Notes: a model not told the origin generated them from the sequence alone. DNA of 64,000 nt from Thiomonas sp. FB-6 (GCF_000377645.1 NZ_KB898472.1:163231-227230), one strand, 5' to 3'; shown: positions 8,498-17,744, counted from the stretch's first letter. Translations and numbers: made by a program.

Positions 8498-9625
8498 ATG
8501 GCCAACCGTCGCATGATCACTCCCGTGGCGTTGCCGCCGACCGGGATCGGAGCGCTCGATCCCGGCGTGCTCGCGCCGTTCACCTCCGCAGCTGTCGAGG
8601 CGTTGCTCGCCGAGGGCGAATCCGCCCACACCGTGCGCAGCTACCAGGCGGCGCTGCGCTACTGGGCGGCCTGGTACTGGCTGCGCTATCGCCAGCCCAT
8701 CGCCCTGCCCGTTCCCGTCGCGGCCGTGCAGCAGTTCCTGGTGGATCACCTGGAGCGCAAGACGCCGGCAGGTCTTGCCTGTGAAATGCCGCCCGTGCTC
8801 GACCAGGCGCTCGTCGAAGGCGGCTTCAAGGCCAAGCCAGGCGCGCCCGCGCTGGCCACCGTCCTGCACCGCCTGAGCGTGCTGTCCAAGGCCCATCAGC
8901 TCCAGGGAGGATCCAATCCGATTCAGCACGCCCATGTTCGCGAACTCGTCGCCAAGGCCCGCCGGGCCTACGCCAAACGAGGCGTGAAGCCGGACAAGAA
9001 GGCGGCGATCACCCTGGAGCCCCTGCAGGCGATGCTGGCCACCTGCGATGATTCGCTGCGCGGCGTGCGCGACCGCGCCCTGCTCCTCTTCGCCTGGGCC
9101 AGCGGCGGGCGCCGCCGCTCGGAGGTCACGGACGCAACGTTCGACAACACGCGCAAGGTGGGGCCGCGCGCATATTCCTACACGTTGTTGCGCTCCAAGA
9201 CGAACCAGGCCGGGGATCTACGACCCGACAGCGAAAAGCCCATTCTCGACGACGCCGCCGACGCGCTGGAAGCGTGGATTGGGCGCAGTGGGCTGACCCA
9301 GGGGGCGATTTTTCGGCGCATCCGCCGTGGCGACACAATCGGAGAGCCCCTTGCGCCCGCTGCCGTGCGCGACATTGTCAAGGCGCGCGCCGCGCTCGCT
9401 GGCTTGCCCGACACCTTCGCGGCGCACTCTCTGCGCTCGGGCTTCGTGACCGAGGCTGCGCGGCAAAACGTGCCCCTGGCTGAAACCATGGCGCTGACTG
9501 GGCATACCTCGGCTGCCACGCTTATCGGATACTTTCGGGCTGCGGAGTCGGCGCGCAGCGCGGGGGCACGGATGTTCACATCCGCCGGTGAAATTGGGCT
9601 GACACCAGATTCGCACGACACCTGA
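8498..9625 (+). CDS. Tyrosine recombinase/integrase, catalytic residues intact
   Basis: 375 aa site-specific recombinase. The N-terminal core-binding domain is about residues 25-125 (EGESAHTVRSYQAALRYW). The catalytic set is complete: Arg in SGGRRRSEV, Lys in LLRSKTNQAG, HxxR in AAHSLRSGF, His in TGHTSAATL and Tyr in IGYFRAAE. It should therefore cut and rejoin DNA through a 3'-phosphotyrosine. It is divergent from the KfrA-like gene and next to a Tn7-like operon whose selector carries a dead version of the same fold. It may belong to a separate element, or be cargo of the transposon. It is not recognisable as XerC or XerD. Confidence 0.9.
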   Translation: MANRRMITPVALPPTGIGALDPGVLAPFTSAAVEALLAEGESAHTVRSYQAALRYWAAWYWLRYRQPIALPVPVAAVQQFLVDHLERKTPAGLACEMPPVLDQALVEGGFKAKPGAPALATVLHRLSVLSKAHQLQGGSNPIQHAHVRELVAKARRAYAKRGVKPDKKAAITLEPLQAMLATCDDSLRGVRDRALLLFAWASGGRRRSEVTDATFDNTRKVGPRAYSYTLLRSKTNQAGDLRPDSEKPILDDAADALEAWIGRSGLTQGAIFRRIRRGDTIGEPLAPAAVRDIVKARAALAGLPDTFAAHSLRSGFVTEAARQNVPLAETMALTGHTSAATLIGYFRAAESARSAGARMFTSAGEIGLTPDSHDT

Positions 9626-9688
9626 TTTGTCCCCCAACGCAAGCAGCAGTGCGCCCAAAAAGTCAGCACCACGGACGTCTGCCCGGCG

Positions 9689-9877
9689 TTAACTATCGTG
9701 AGCGGCCTTATCGGGGAACATCTGCTCCCACGCGGAGCATGGCGCGTTGGCTGTGGTCGCGATGCTGCGGTCGTTGATCTCGAGCAGTTCGTATCGATCG
9801 GACGTGGACACTTCGGACGGCAGGCGTAGGTCCCGGCGCACTGCGTGCAGCCGCCGCAGGAGCGCGCTGGTGAACAT
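9689..9877 (-). CDS. Small hypothetical protein
   Basis: A 62-codon frame (MFTSALLRRLHAVRRDLRLP ... EQMFPDKAAHDS) fills the gap between the recombinase and the cusF-like gene. No family is recognised, no signal peptide is seen and no strong ribosome site precedes it. It could be a gene remnant at the recombinase/metal-gene junction or a chance frame. Confidence 0.25.
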   Translation of the reverse strand: MFTSALLRRLHAVRRDLRLPSEVSTSDRYELLEINDRSIATTANAPCSAWEQMFPDKAAHDS

Positions 9878-9918
9878 GAATCTCCCAGCCTGAGCTCGAC
9901 CGCGGCCCCGGCAATTCG

Positions 9919-10272
9919 CTACCGCCCACTGCGCAGCCTCGTAATCACGTACTGCCCGGACGAGCTTCTGGCCAAGTCGAAGTCCACCTTCTCCCCAGCC
10001 TTCACGGACGCCAGATCCTCCCTGTCTCGCACCTGAAAGGTCATGGTCATTCCCGGCCAGCCCAACGCCTTGATCGCGTGATGGGTGATGTTCACGCTGC
10101 TCGCGGCCACGTCGACGCTGTTGACGACTCCATAGGCCAAGAAGCCGCGAGCCGCCGCGGTAGATCCAGCGTGCATCGCGCCCATCCCGGGCATCGAGGC
10201 CGGGGCCGCGATGGCTGCCGACATGGTTGTGAGGGCGCAGATCAGAACAAGTGCAGAGCGGGAATGGTTCAT
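9919..10272 (-). CDS. CusF-like periplasmic copper-binding protein
   Basis: 117 aa with a signal peptide (MNHSRSALVLICALTTMSA, cleaved near AIAAPA). The mature part fits the CusF/CusX OB-fold: VVNSVDVAASSVNITHHAIK, then GWPGMTMTFQVRD, then VKAGEKVDFDL. The Trp and Met residues of GWPGMTMTF match the CusF Cu(I)/Ag(I) site (one Trp, Met pair), with a His upstream. It is last in the leftward cus operon and would hand copper to CusB. Confidence 0.85.
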   Translation of the reverse strand: MNHSRSALVLICALTTMSAAIAAPASMPGMGAMHAGSTAAARGFLAYGVVNSVDVAASSVNITHHAIKALGWPGMTMTFQVRDREDLASVKAGEKVDFDLARSSSGQYVITRLRSGR

Positions 10273-10429
10273 GGAATGAAGAATGAATCGAGGACAAGTT
10301 CGGCAGCTTGGTCAACGCCGCCAGCGCATGGGATTGGCTGCCACGGCAACCCCGCTGGAAATCTCCCTTCCCCAAGTCGCCTTGACGGGTTTCTTGGTGC
10401 GCCTGCCGGCCGAGCCGGCGACGCGCGCG

Positions 10430-10990
10430 TCACATCATCCCGCGCATCATGGCGGGCATTCCCTCCTTGACGAATCGGTCGAGCTCGCGCGCATGCGCCT
10501 GGATAATCGCCACCATCCGCGGATCGCTCGACGTCTCGGTGACCGCGACTCCGTCGGGCAAAATCTCCAGCTTTCGCTGGTATCCGCCGGGGTTGGCGAA
10601 CATCTCCGGAACGCTGTTGCTCATGGGATAAGGGAAAGGGCGGTTCTCGTCCAGGCGCCGGTACATGTCGGCAACATGCTGCTGGATCAGGGCCGCCGTG
10701 GCCGGGTCGGACGAGGTCGTGACATCGTGGACGCCATCGGGCAGCTCCGTGACCTGACGCCGGATGAGCTGGTGGCGTTCGAACAGTTGCATGCCGGTGC
10801 GCATTGGTCCGCGCATGTTCTCTGGCGCCATCATGTCGCCCATCATCCCGCCTCCCATCATGCCCCCCATCATCTCTGCGCCAGCGGCGGCACGACGGGG
10901 CTGGGCGCTGGCCGGGCGACGGCCGAGCAGATAGGTGGACACGGTTCCCAGGAACCCCGCCACCACGGTCACAAACGAACGACGTTGCAT
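10430..10990 (-). CDS. Met-rich exported protein of unknown function (TAT signal)
   Basis: 186 aa. The start MQRRSFVTVVAGFLG carries a twin-arginine-type signal, suggesting folded export or cofactor loading. The mature N-terminus is Met/Gly-rich (EMMGGMMGGGMMGDMM), a likely copper-binding tract. The rest contains two related halves, ELPDGVHDVTTSSDPATAAL and ILPDGVAVTETSSDPRMVAI, i.e. an internal duplication of about 60 residues. It ends with MPAMMRGMM. It starts 2 bp from the cusA stop, so it belongs to the cus operon; a periplasmic copper sponge or sensor is plausible. No named family is recognised. Confidence 0.75.
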   Translation of the reverse strand: MQRRSFVTVVAGFLGTVSTYLLGRRPASAQPRRAAAGAEMMGGMMGGGMMGDMMAPENMRGPMRTGMQLFERHQLIRRQVTELPDGVHDVTTSSDPATAALIQQHVADMYRRLDENRPFPYPMSNSVPEMFANPGGYQRKLEILPDGVAVTETSSDPRMVAIIQAHARELDRFVKEGMPAMMRGMM

Positions 10991-10992
10991 GA

Positions 10993-13900
10993 TCAGCTCC
11001 AGTTTGGCTTCGACGAAATATCGGGCGAGGCTTGCCCGCCTCCCAGGGCCAGGCGCCGCTTCTGCCACAGGGCGTAGACCGCCGGGATCAGGAGCAAGGC
11101 CAGCAAGGCGGCCGTCAGCATGCCACCCACCATCGGTGCGGCGATACGTTTCATCACGTCGGCGCCGGCGCCCTGGCTGAACATGATGGGCAGCAGGCCT
11201 CCGACCACCATGGTCAAGGTCATCGCCATCGGGCGCAAGCGCAGCAGCGTTCCCTCGACCACGGCCTGCTTCAGGTCATCCCAGGTGTTGAGCGTGTCAT
11301 GGATCCTGCGCCGCGCCAGCGCGGCGTCCAGGTACAGCAGCATGACCACGCCGAACTCGGAGGCCACTCCGGCGGTCGCGATGAAGCCCACGCCCACCGC
11401 GACCGACAGCTTGTATCCCAACCAGTCGACGTACCAGACCCCCCCCACCAAGGACAGCGGCAAGGTCAACAGGATGATGGCGACTTCGGTGAGATTCTTG
11501 AAATTGAAATACAGCAGCAGCGCGATCAGGCCGATCACGCTCGGCACCAGGATCTTCAGGCGTTGCACGGCCTGCTGCAAGGCCTGGTACTGTCCGACCC
11601 AGTCCATCGTGAATCCAGGCGGCATGCGCACCCCTTGCGCCAAGGCCGATTTGGCCTTGGCCACATAACCGCTGATGCTGGTACCGGGCGTCAGGTCGAT
11701 GTAGACCCATGCATTCAACTGACTGTTGTCGCTGGTCAGCATAGGCGGCCCACCCTCGATGCGCAGCGTGGCGACCTGCGCCAGGGGAATCTGCGCCCCC
11801 TGAGGCGTCGCCACACGGCTGGCCATCAGCGCGGACAGAGACTGCCGCAGATCACGCGGATAGCGCAGGCTGATCGGAAAACGCTCCAGGCCGTTTACTG
11901 CGGTGCTCAACATCCGGCCGCCGATGGCGGTCTCGACCAGCCGATTCACGTCGGCCACCGAAAGCCCATAGCGCGCAGCCGCGCGCCGGTCGGTATCGAC
12001 CACGATGTAGCGTCCGCCCGTGGCTCGGGCGGCGTACGCGTTCTGGGTTCCGGGAACCTTCTGAAGCACCGCCTGGATTTCCTGGCCGAGTCGGTTGAGC
12101 GTGGCGAGATCCCCCCCCGTGACCTTGATGCCCAGCGGTGTCTGCAACCCCGTGGTCAGCATGTCCACCTGGCCTTTGATCGGCTGGGTCCAGGTGTTGG
12201 ACACGCCGGGTATGCGCAGGGCCCGGTTCATCTCCTCGATCAGCATCGAGGTCGTCATCCCCGCAGGCCACTTGCTGCGGTCCTCGAGGTTGACCACCGA
12301 CATGAACATCGAGATCGGCGTCGGATCGGTGGCCGTCTGGGCCCGCCCCGCCTTGCCGAACACGCTGCGCACTTCCGGGAAGCTCTTGATGATGCGATCC
12401 GTCTGCTGCAGGATGGCGGCCGATTGTCCGATGGAAATCGACGGATCCTGCGCCACCGGCATGTACAGCAGGGTGCCTTCATTCAACGGAGGCATGAACT
12501 CCGAGCCGAGATGTTTCCAGGGGAAATACAGGCTTGCCACGGCGACCAGGCTCAGGCCGATGACGAGCCACGGCGCCCGCAGCACGCCATGGATCAGCGG
12601 GCGATACAGCCAGGTGAGCAGTCGGTTCAGGGGGTTCGCGCCCTCCGGACGGATGTTTCCGCGGATGAACCAAGCCATCAGCAGCGGCACCAGGGTGATC
12701 GAGAGGATGGCCGCAGCGGCCATGGCGTAGGTCTTGGTGAACGCCAGCGGACTGAACAGCTTGCCCTGCTCGCCGCCGAGGGCGAATACCGGAAGGAACG
12801 ACACCGCGATGATGAGCAAGGAGAAGAACAACGCGGGGCCTACCTCCGAGGCCGCTACCCGCGCCTTCATCCAGGGATCGGCACCGGGTTCGTGCTCCAT
12901 GTGCTTGTGCATGTTCTCGATCATCACGATCGCGGCATCCGTCATGGCACCGATGGCGATGGCGATGCCTCCCAGCGACATGATGTTGGCCGGGATGCCT
13001 TGTGCCCACATCACGACAAAGGCTGCCAGGATGCCCAACGGAAGCGAAACGATCGCGACCAGAGCGGAGCGCGCTCGCATGAGGAAGAGCAGGGACACCA
13101 GCGCGACGATCAGCGACTCTTCCAGCAGTTTCTCGGTCAGCGTGTGGATGGCACGCTGGATCAGCGGGGCCTGGCTGTAGGTGGTGACGATCTTCACCCC
13201 CGGCGGCAACGAAGCCTGCAAGGTCCGGATCTTGTCCTCCACCCTGCGGATGATGGCATCGGCGTTGGAGCCCTGGTTCATCATCACGATGCCGCCGACG
13301 ACTGCGCCTTGGCCGTCGAGGTCGGCGGCGCTGTTGGGTAACTCGGGGGCGAACTCGACGCGCGCGACGTCCTTGAGCGTCACGGGCACGCCATCGCGCG
13401 CGGCCAGCGGCGCGTTCTCCAGATCGTCCAGCGAGTGTACGTAACCGGTCGTGCGCACCATGTAGCTGGCTTCCCCCAGATCGACGACCGATCCGCTGGT
13501 CTCGCCGTTGGCAGCGCGTATCGCATCCTCGACCTGCGGCAAGGTCAGGCCGTAGGCCAGCAGGGCCTGCGGGTCGACCACTACCCGGAATTCCTTGACC
13601 ATACCTCCGACCGTTGCGACCTCGGCGACCCCCGGAATCCCCTGCAACTGGTACTTGAGGAACCAGTTCTGCAAGGTCGTGAGTTGGCTCAGGTCGCGTG
13701 TACCGCCCGTATCGGTCAAGGCGTACATGTAGATCCAGTCCACCCCGGAACTGTCGGGCCCGAGCGCCGGAGTGACGCCTGGTGGAAGCCTCGATTGCAC
13801 CTGGCTGAGGTACTGCAGCACCAGGTTGCGTGCCTGGTAGATGTTGGTGCCATCCTGGAAGATGACGTAGACGAAGGAGTCGCCGAACATCGAATAGCCG

Positions 13901-14148
13901 CGCACCGCACGCGCGCCGGGAACCGACTGCAGGGTCGTCTCCAGGGGATAGGTCACCTGGTCCTGCACCACTTGCGGCGCCTGTCCGGGGTACGAGGTCT
14001 TGATGATGACTTGCGTGGGGGAGATGTCGGGAATGGCCTCCAAGGGCGTGTTGCGGACCGCCAGCATGCCTGCGGCCAGCAGCATCAGTGCGCCCATCAC
14101 CGTAAGGGCGCGGTTCTCGAAGCACCACTCCATGAGGCGCCTAATCAT
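10993..14148 (-). CDS. cusA: CusA-type heavy-metal RND efflux permease
   Basis: 1051 aa, the usual HME-RND length. The first membrane helix is at ~12-30, followed by NTPLEAIPDISPTQVIIKT and PGQAPQVVQDQVTYPL, a signature of CusA/CzcA pumps. Twelve membrane segments and two large periplasmic loops are expected. It drives proton-coupled export of Cu(I)/Ag(I) through CusB and CusC. Substrate assignment comes from the neighbours (cusF-like, Met-rich proteins) more than from identified pore residues. It overlaps the cusB stop by 8 bp. Confidence 0.92.
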   Translation of the reverse strand: MIRRLMEWCFENRALTVMGALMLLAAGMLAVRNTPLEAIPDISPTQVIIKTSYPGQAPQVVQDQVTYPLETTLQSVPGARAVRGYSMFGDSFVYVIFQDGTNIYQARNLVLQYLSQVQSRLPPGVTPALGPDSSGVDWIYMYALTDTGGTRDLSQLTTLQNWFLKYQLQGIPGVAEVATVGGMVKEFRVVVDPQALLAYGLTLPQVEDAIRAANGETSGSVVDLGEASYMVRTTGYVHSLDDLENAPLAARDGVPVTLKDVARVEFAPELPNSAADLDGQGAVVGGIVMMNQGSNADAIIRRVEDKIRTLQASLPPGVKIVTTYSQAPLIQRAIHTLTEKLLEESLIVALVSLLFLMRARSALVAIVSLPLGILAAFVVMWAQGIPANIMSLGGIAIAIGAMTDAAIVMIENMHKHMEHEPGADPWMKARVAASEVGPALFFSLLIIAVSFLPVFALGGEQGKLFSPLAFTKTYAMAAAAILSITLVPLLMAWFIRGNIRPEGANPLNRLLTWLYRPLIHGVLRAPWLVIGLSLVAVASLYFPWKHLGSEFMPPLNEGTLLYMPVAQDPSISIGQSAAILQQTDRIIKSFPEVRSVFGKAGRAQTATDPTPISMFMSVVNLEDRSKWPAGMTTSMLIEEMNRALRIPGVSNTWTQPIKGQVDMLTTGLQTPLGIKVTGGDLATLNRLGQEIQAVLQKVPGTQNAYAARATGGRYIVVDTDRRAAARYGLSVADVNRLVETAIGGRMLSTAVNGLERFPISLRYPRDLRQSLSALMASRVATPQGAQIPLAQVATLRIEGGPPMLTSDNSQLNAWVYIDLTPGTSISGYVAKAKSALAQGVRMPPGFTMDWVGQYQALQQAVQRLKILVPSVIGLIALLLYFNFKNLTEVAIILLTLPLSLVGGVWYVDWLGYKLSVAVGVGFIATAGVASEFGVVMLLYLDAALARRRIHDTLNTWDDLKQAVVEGTLLRLRPMAMTLTMVVGGLLPIMFSQGAGADVMKRIAAPMVGGMLTAALLALLLIPAVYALWQKRRLALGGGQASPDISSKPNWS

Positions 14149-15682
14149 GAGAGGCCCCGGTCGCAGTCATGTGCATGCCAGCCATCGAGCCCGCACCTGC
14201 CGGGGCCAGAGAGGGCTGTGCCACGGCAGGGTCTTGTGCTCGCCCAGGTATCGGCGTGCCGGGCTTAGTGCCTCCCGGGGGCGCAGCGTCGAGGCTCGTG
14301 TTGCCGCCCAGCATGCGCGCTTTCACCGATTGAAATTGCGATTCGGAGTACAGCAAAAACTGAGCGCTTTCCACCACCCTGTCGCCCGCCCGCAAGCCCC
14401 TGGCGATGGCCACCCAGCCGTCCGCCTGCGGCCCCAGCGCGACCTGGACCGGAAGGAAATGGCCCTGCCCTTGCGCCAGCATCACGTAGTCGCCCTCTTG
14501 GGTGCGCAGTACAGCACTGCTCGGCACGGCTAGCGCCGACTGCGCATGCCCCAGCACGGTAGCGTCGGCATACATGCCTGGACGCAGCTCGCCGTCGCTG
14601 TTGGCAAAGCTCAGGCGCGCGGTGACGGTACGCGTGCGCGGATCCAGGGTCGGGTAGAGAAAGCTCAGGCGGCCGCTCCAGGTCCTGCCGGGATAGGCCT
14701 GAAGCTCCAGGCGGACCGCGTCGCCGACCCGCACCCAGGGCAGCTGGTAGTCGTACAAGGCCACGTTGACCCAGATGCGCTGCAGGTTGGCGATCTCGAA
14801 CAGTTCGGCCTGCGGCGAGACATAGCCGCCCTGCCGAATGCGGAGCGCCGTTACCACGCCGCTCCGCGGAGCCAGCACGGGAATCTCGCGCAGGGGCTTG
14901 CCCGTGCGCTCCAGGGTCGTCAATGCCGCCCCGGGCATGCCCAGCAGGCGAAGTCTTTCCCGCGCCGCCGCCAGGATCTGCTCGCCGCCTTGCGTGCCTT
15001 GCCCCCTCAGCGCGATCAGGTCGTCTTGCTGGGCGCTGTACAGCTCGGGAGAGTAGATCTCGGCGAGCACCTGACCGCGCCTGACGAGGTCCCCCTCCGC
15101 CCGAACCCGCAGGCGCACGACCCAACCCGCGAAGCGCGCGGTCACCGCATCGACCCGGTTCTGGTCCTGTGCCACGGTTCCCACCGTGTGCATGGCCTGC
15201 CCCATCGTTCGCATCTGCGCGGCGACCAGTCGCACTCCCAGGTTCTGCGCCTGGCGCGCATCGATACGCAGCCCGTCATCGTGCGCCCCGGAGGGCGCCT
15301 GGGCGTACACCGGGACGTAGTCCATGCCCATGTTGTCCTTCATGGGATGATCCGAATGAATCGCTGGATTCATGGGGCTCGCCCAATACAGCACCCTGCG
15401 CTGCGCGGGCGCGGGCGTGGCGGCACCGGCATAGACCGGAACGTAGTCCATCCCCATGTTGTCCTTCATCGGGTGATCCGAGTGAATGGACGAGTTCATG
15501 GGGCTGGCCCAATACAGGACGCGGCGCTCGGCGGGTGCCGACGCTGGGGACTTGTCCGCCGTGGCTACGACAGCCGCTCGAGGCGCCTTGGGTGCCGGAG
15601 TAAGCCAGCGGGTGAGGCCTGCGCCGGCGCCCGCACCGGCAAGCAGCAGCCCCAACGCGAATCCAAGCGTTCGCCGCATCAT
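14141..15682 (-). CDS. cusB: CusB-type membrane fusion protein with two metal-binding modules
   Basis: 513 aa periplasmic adaptor, anchored by an N-terminal helix (TLGFALGLLLAGAGAGAGL). Residues ~52-85 and ~94-127 are two nearly identical heavy-metal-binding modules (YWASPMNSSIHSDHPM and YWASPMNPAIHSDHPM, each ending MGMDYVPVY); most CusB proteins have one. A barrel-sandwich hybrid, alpha-hairpin and beta-barrel follow (~150-440). The start ATG overlaps the cusC stop as ATGA. The extra module may raise metal capture before transfer to CusA. Confidence 0.92.
   Translation of the reverse strand: MMRRTLGFALGLLLAGAGAGAGLTRWLTPAPKAPRAAVVATADKSPASAPAERRVLYWASPMNSSIHSDHPMKDNMGMDYVPVYAGAATPAPAQRRVLYWASPMNPAIHSDHPMKDNMGMDYVPVYAQAPSGAHDDGLRIDARQAQNLGVRLVAAQMRTMGQAMHTVGTVAQDQNRVDAVTARFAGWVVRLRVRAEGDLVRRGQVLAEIYSPELYSAQQDDLIALRGQGTQGGEQILAAARERLRLLGMPGAALTTLERTGKPLREIPVLAPRSGVVTALRIRQGGYVSPQAELFEIANLQRIWVNVALYDYQLPWVRVGDAVRLELQAYPGRTWSGRLSFLYPTLDPRTRTVTARLSFANSDGELRPGMYADATVLGHAQSALAVPSSAVLRTQEGDYVMLAQGQGHFLPVQVALGPQADGWVAIARGLRAGDRVVESAQFLLYSESQFQSVKARMLGGNTSLDAAPPGGTKPGTPIPGRAQDPAVAQPSLAPAGAGSMAGMHMTATGASHD
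15304..15527. repeat. Tandem duplication of metal-binding module inside cusB
   Basis: About 98 bp at 15304-15401 is repeated at 15430-15527 in the same orientation with only scattered differences. Each copy encodes one heavy-metal-binding module. High nucleotide similarity points to a fairly recent internal duplication. Confidence 0.85.
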
Positions 15683-16989
15683 GGTTGTCCCTCCTGGGGG
15701 GCTTGTGTCAGGTAATCGAGTTCGGCCTGCGTCGCCAGAAGGTCGCGACGGTCCTGCAGCACCTGGATTTGCGTGGTGAAGACGGCCTGCTGAGCCTTGA
15801 GCACGTCGCCGAGGCTGCCCTGCCCGCTCGCGTAGGCCGACAGGGTCGCACGCTGCGCTTGGCGCGCCAGCGGCAGCATCCGAGTGGTCTCGCGCGACCA
15901 CTTGTCGCGCAGGCTGCGCCAGCGCGCTTGGGCATCTCGCATTTGCCGCACCAGGGCCAGGCGCTGATCCTGCTCGGCGAAACGTGCTTCCAATTCCCGC
16001 GCGCCCGCCACATCCACCTCGTCGTCAATCCGGCGTCCAGCAAACAGCGGAACGTTGAAGGACACGCCCACCGAAACAAAATTGGGCGATCCGGGCATGA
16101 AGCTCTTGCCATAGGAAGCGCCCACGGTGAAGGAAGGCTCATAGGCCTTCCTGGCCAGGCGCACGGCAATCGCGTTGGCATGCACCTTGGCTCGGGCCTG
16201 CTGCAGCAGCGGCTGCGAGGCCAGCCCCGCCTGCGGATCAGCGGGAGGCGCGGACAAGTCGGGCCAATGGCCGTCGATGTCCGGCGCACGTTCCACGCCG
16301 AGGAGCTGCGCGATGCGCGCGAGCTGGGCACTCTCGTCTGCGCGCAGAACATCGAGGTCGTTACGCAGTTCCTCGAGCGCGAGCTTGGCGCGCAACACGT
16401 CGCTCTGAGGGATCCTGGCCGAACGATACGAAGCCAGGGAGGCTTGCTCGCTCTGCGCGGCCAGACCCTGCTGCTCGCGCACGATCGTCGCGGCTTTGCG
16501 CGTGTACACCGCGGCAAGCCACGCGCGGCGAAGCGCAAGCGCAAGCACGGCACGCTGGGCCGCACGCCCATAGCGTTGCTCGGAGGCTTGGGCTTGCAGG
16601 CTTCGGCCTTGCAGCGCCAGCTTGCCGAAGGCCGGAAACTCCTGGCTGACCCCCACGCTCAACATCGTCGTGGCTTGCTGGGTCAGGGAGAAATTATTGG
16701 TCGGAAGGTTGCTGGCATCCAGAGACACCTTGGGATCCGGCAGTCGGGTCGCCGCGTCGGCCTGTCGCTGCAGGGCGCGGATGCGCTGTTCGGCCCCAGC
16801 AAGAGCGGGGTTGCCCGCCATCAAACGCGTCTCGGCGGCGGTGAGCGTGAGCGGTGCTGCTCGAGCTGGGGCGCTCGTGATGGCGAGCAGGAGCAGGCAG
16901 CCCACGAGCGGGCGGAAAGTGGCTTGCGCGGTGCGCGCGAGCAGCGAATGTCGTGCTCGCGCACGACAGCGAAGTGAAATCAGGGACAT
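15679..16989 (-). CDS. cusC: CusC/TolC-like outer membrane efflux protein
   Basis: 436 aa from MSLISLRC. A signal peptide is present (cleavage near APARAA). The body shows the two TolC-family repeats rich in Ala/Gln/Arg helices: LTAAETRLMAGNPALAGAEQ at ~60 and a second half starting near PQAGLASQPLLQQARAKV. It forms the outer-membrane channel of the CusCBA pump. Its TGA overlaps the cusB ATG. An upstream in-frame ATG exists, but the chosen start gives a cleaner signal. Confidence 0.9.
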   Translation of the reverse strand: MSLISLRCRARARHSLLARTAQATFRPLVGCLLLLAITSAPARAAPLTLTAAETRLMAGNPALAGAEQRIRALQRQADAATRLPDPKVSLDASNLPTNNFSLTQQATTMLSVGVSQEFPAFGKLALQGRSLQAQASEQRYGRAAQRAVLALALRRAWLAAVYTRKAATIVREQQGLAAQSEQASLASYRSARIPQSDVLRAKLALEELRNDLDVLRADESAQLARIAQLLGVERAPDIDGHWPDLSAPPADPQAGLASQPLLQQARAKVHANAIAVRLARKAYEPSFTVGASYGKSFMPGSPNFVSVGVSFNVPLFAGRRIDDEVDVAGARELEARFAEQDQRLALVRQMRDAQARWRSLRDKWSRETTRMLPLARQAQRATLSAYASGQGSLGDVLKAQQAVFTTQIQVLQDRRDLLATQAELDYLTQAPQEGQP

Positions 16990-17093
16990 GGGGATCCTCT
17001 TCGGCCAATGAGGCGTTGCGCTGCAAGCCATGCAGGCGCAACAGCATCCAGCATGGCGCCCGCGGGTACCGCGAGCGCCTACTGCCGAAAGGA

Positions 17094-17495
17094 TCAGACT
17101 TGCAAACGAGCCGCTAGAAAGGCAGGTTGGATGGACCGCCTGGTCGTGTCACGTACGCGACTCCAGGTCCGGGGCGTCGCAACCGCAGTAAGCGGCAGCA
17201 CCACGCGCGGCACGCTGCTTAGGAAACGCGGAATGCGCGCCTGAATTTGTCGACTCGGAATCGACGCGCTCAGCGCTGCGCACATCGGCAGACACGCCGA
17301 CATGGTGGCCGAGCGTGTGGCCCCATGCTTCGTCATGTGCAGCGCGGTCGTCGCCATGGACGCCATGCCGGGCATGGCTTCGCAGCACGAAGCCTGGTGG
17401 GCCGACGGCCCCGCCATCGCCAGTTGCATCCACGGCAAAAAAAACAATGCGCAGGCAAACGCCCAGTAGCGGGAGTAGGCTCGCAGTGCGCGCAT
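17094..17495 (-). CDS. Small exported Met/Cys/His-rich protein heading the cus operon
   Basis: 133 aa from MRALRAYSRYWAFACALFF, a clear signal peptide ending near LAMAGPS. The mature protein has metal-ligand clusters: ASCCEAMPGMASMATTALHM and TMSACLPMCAAL. Similar short proteins often head copper-efflux operons with unknown roles. A sigma70-like promoter lies just upstream, so this is probably the first gene of the transcript running through cusCBA to the cusF-like gene. Confidence 0.65.
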   Translation of the reverse strand: MRALRAYSRYWAFACALFFLPWMQLAMAGPSAHQASCCEAMPGMASMATTALHMTKHGATRSATMSACLPMCAALSASIPSRQIQARIPRFLSSVPRVVLPLTAVATPRTWSRVRDTTRRSIQPAFLAARLQV

Positions 17496-17532
17496 GGAGG
17501 TCCGGGAAACTAGGGCGAATAGACTTTCCGGC

Positions 17533-17560
17533 ATCCTAAACGCTTGCGATGCGTTGTCAA
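17533..17560 (-). promoter_or_regulatory. Sigma70-type promoter of the cus operon
   Basis: On the minus strand TTGACA (17560-17555) and TAGGAT (17538-17533) are separated by 16 bp. The spacer contains ACGC-N7-GCGT, which could be a regulator site. No box of the type found in the later copper island is seen here, so this operon may be controlled separately. Confidence 0.5.
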
Positions 17561-17744
17561 GACGGACGGTCGCCCGATGAGCGTGCGCGGTTTGCTCGCC
17601 CGCAACGAACACGATGTGTGGCGTGCAGATGGCCCCGCGTCAGCCGGCCCCGCGTCAGCCGTGGCGATGATGGACGCCGCGGAACACGATCGGGCGCTCG
17701 CGTTCCCGTGAGGCCGACTCGCCATGGCGCGACATGCGGAAGGC

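Noticed and set aside
11032..13341. Long plus-strand open frame across cusA
   Set aside because: It is antisense to a clear RND pump, His/Gln/Arg-rich, and has no domain; this is a high-GC shadow frame. The same holds for long antisense frames over merA, copA and the copper ATPase.
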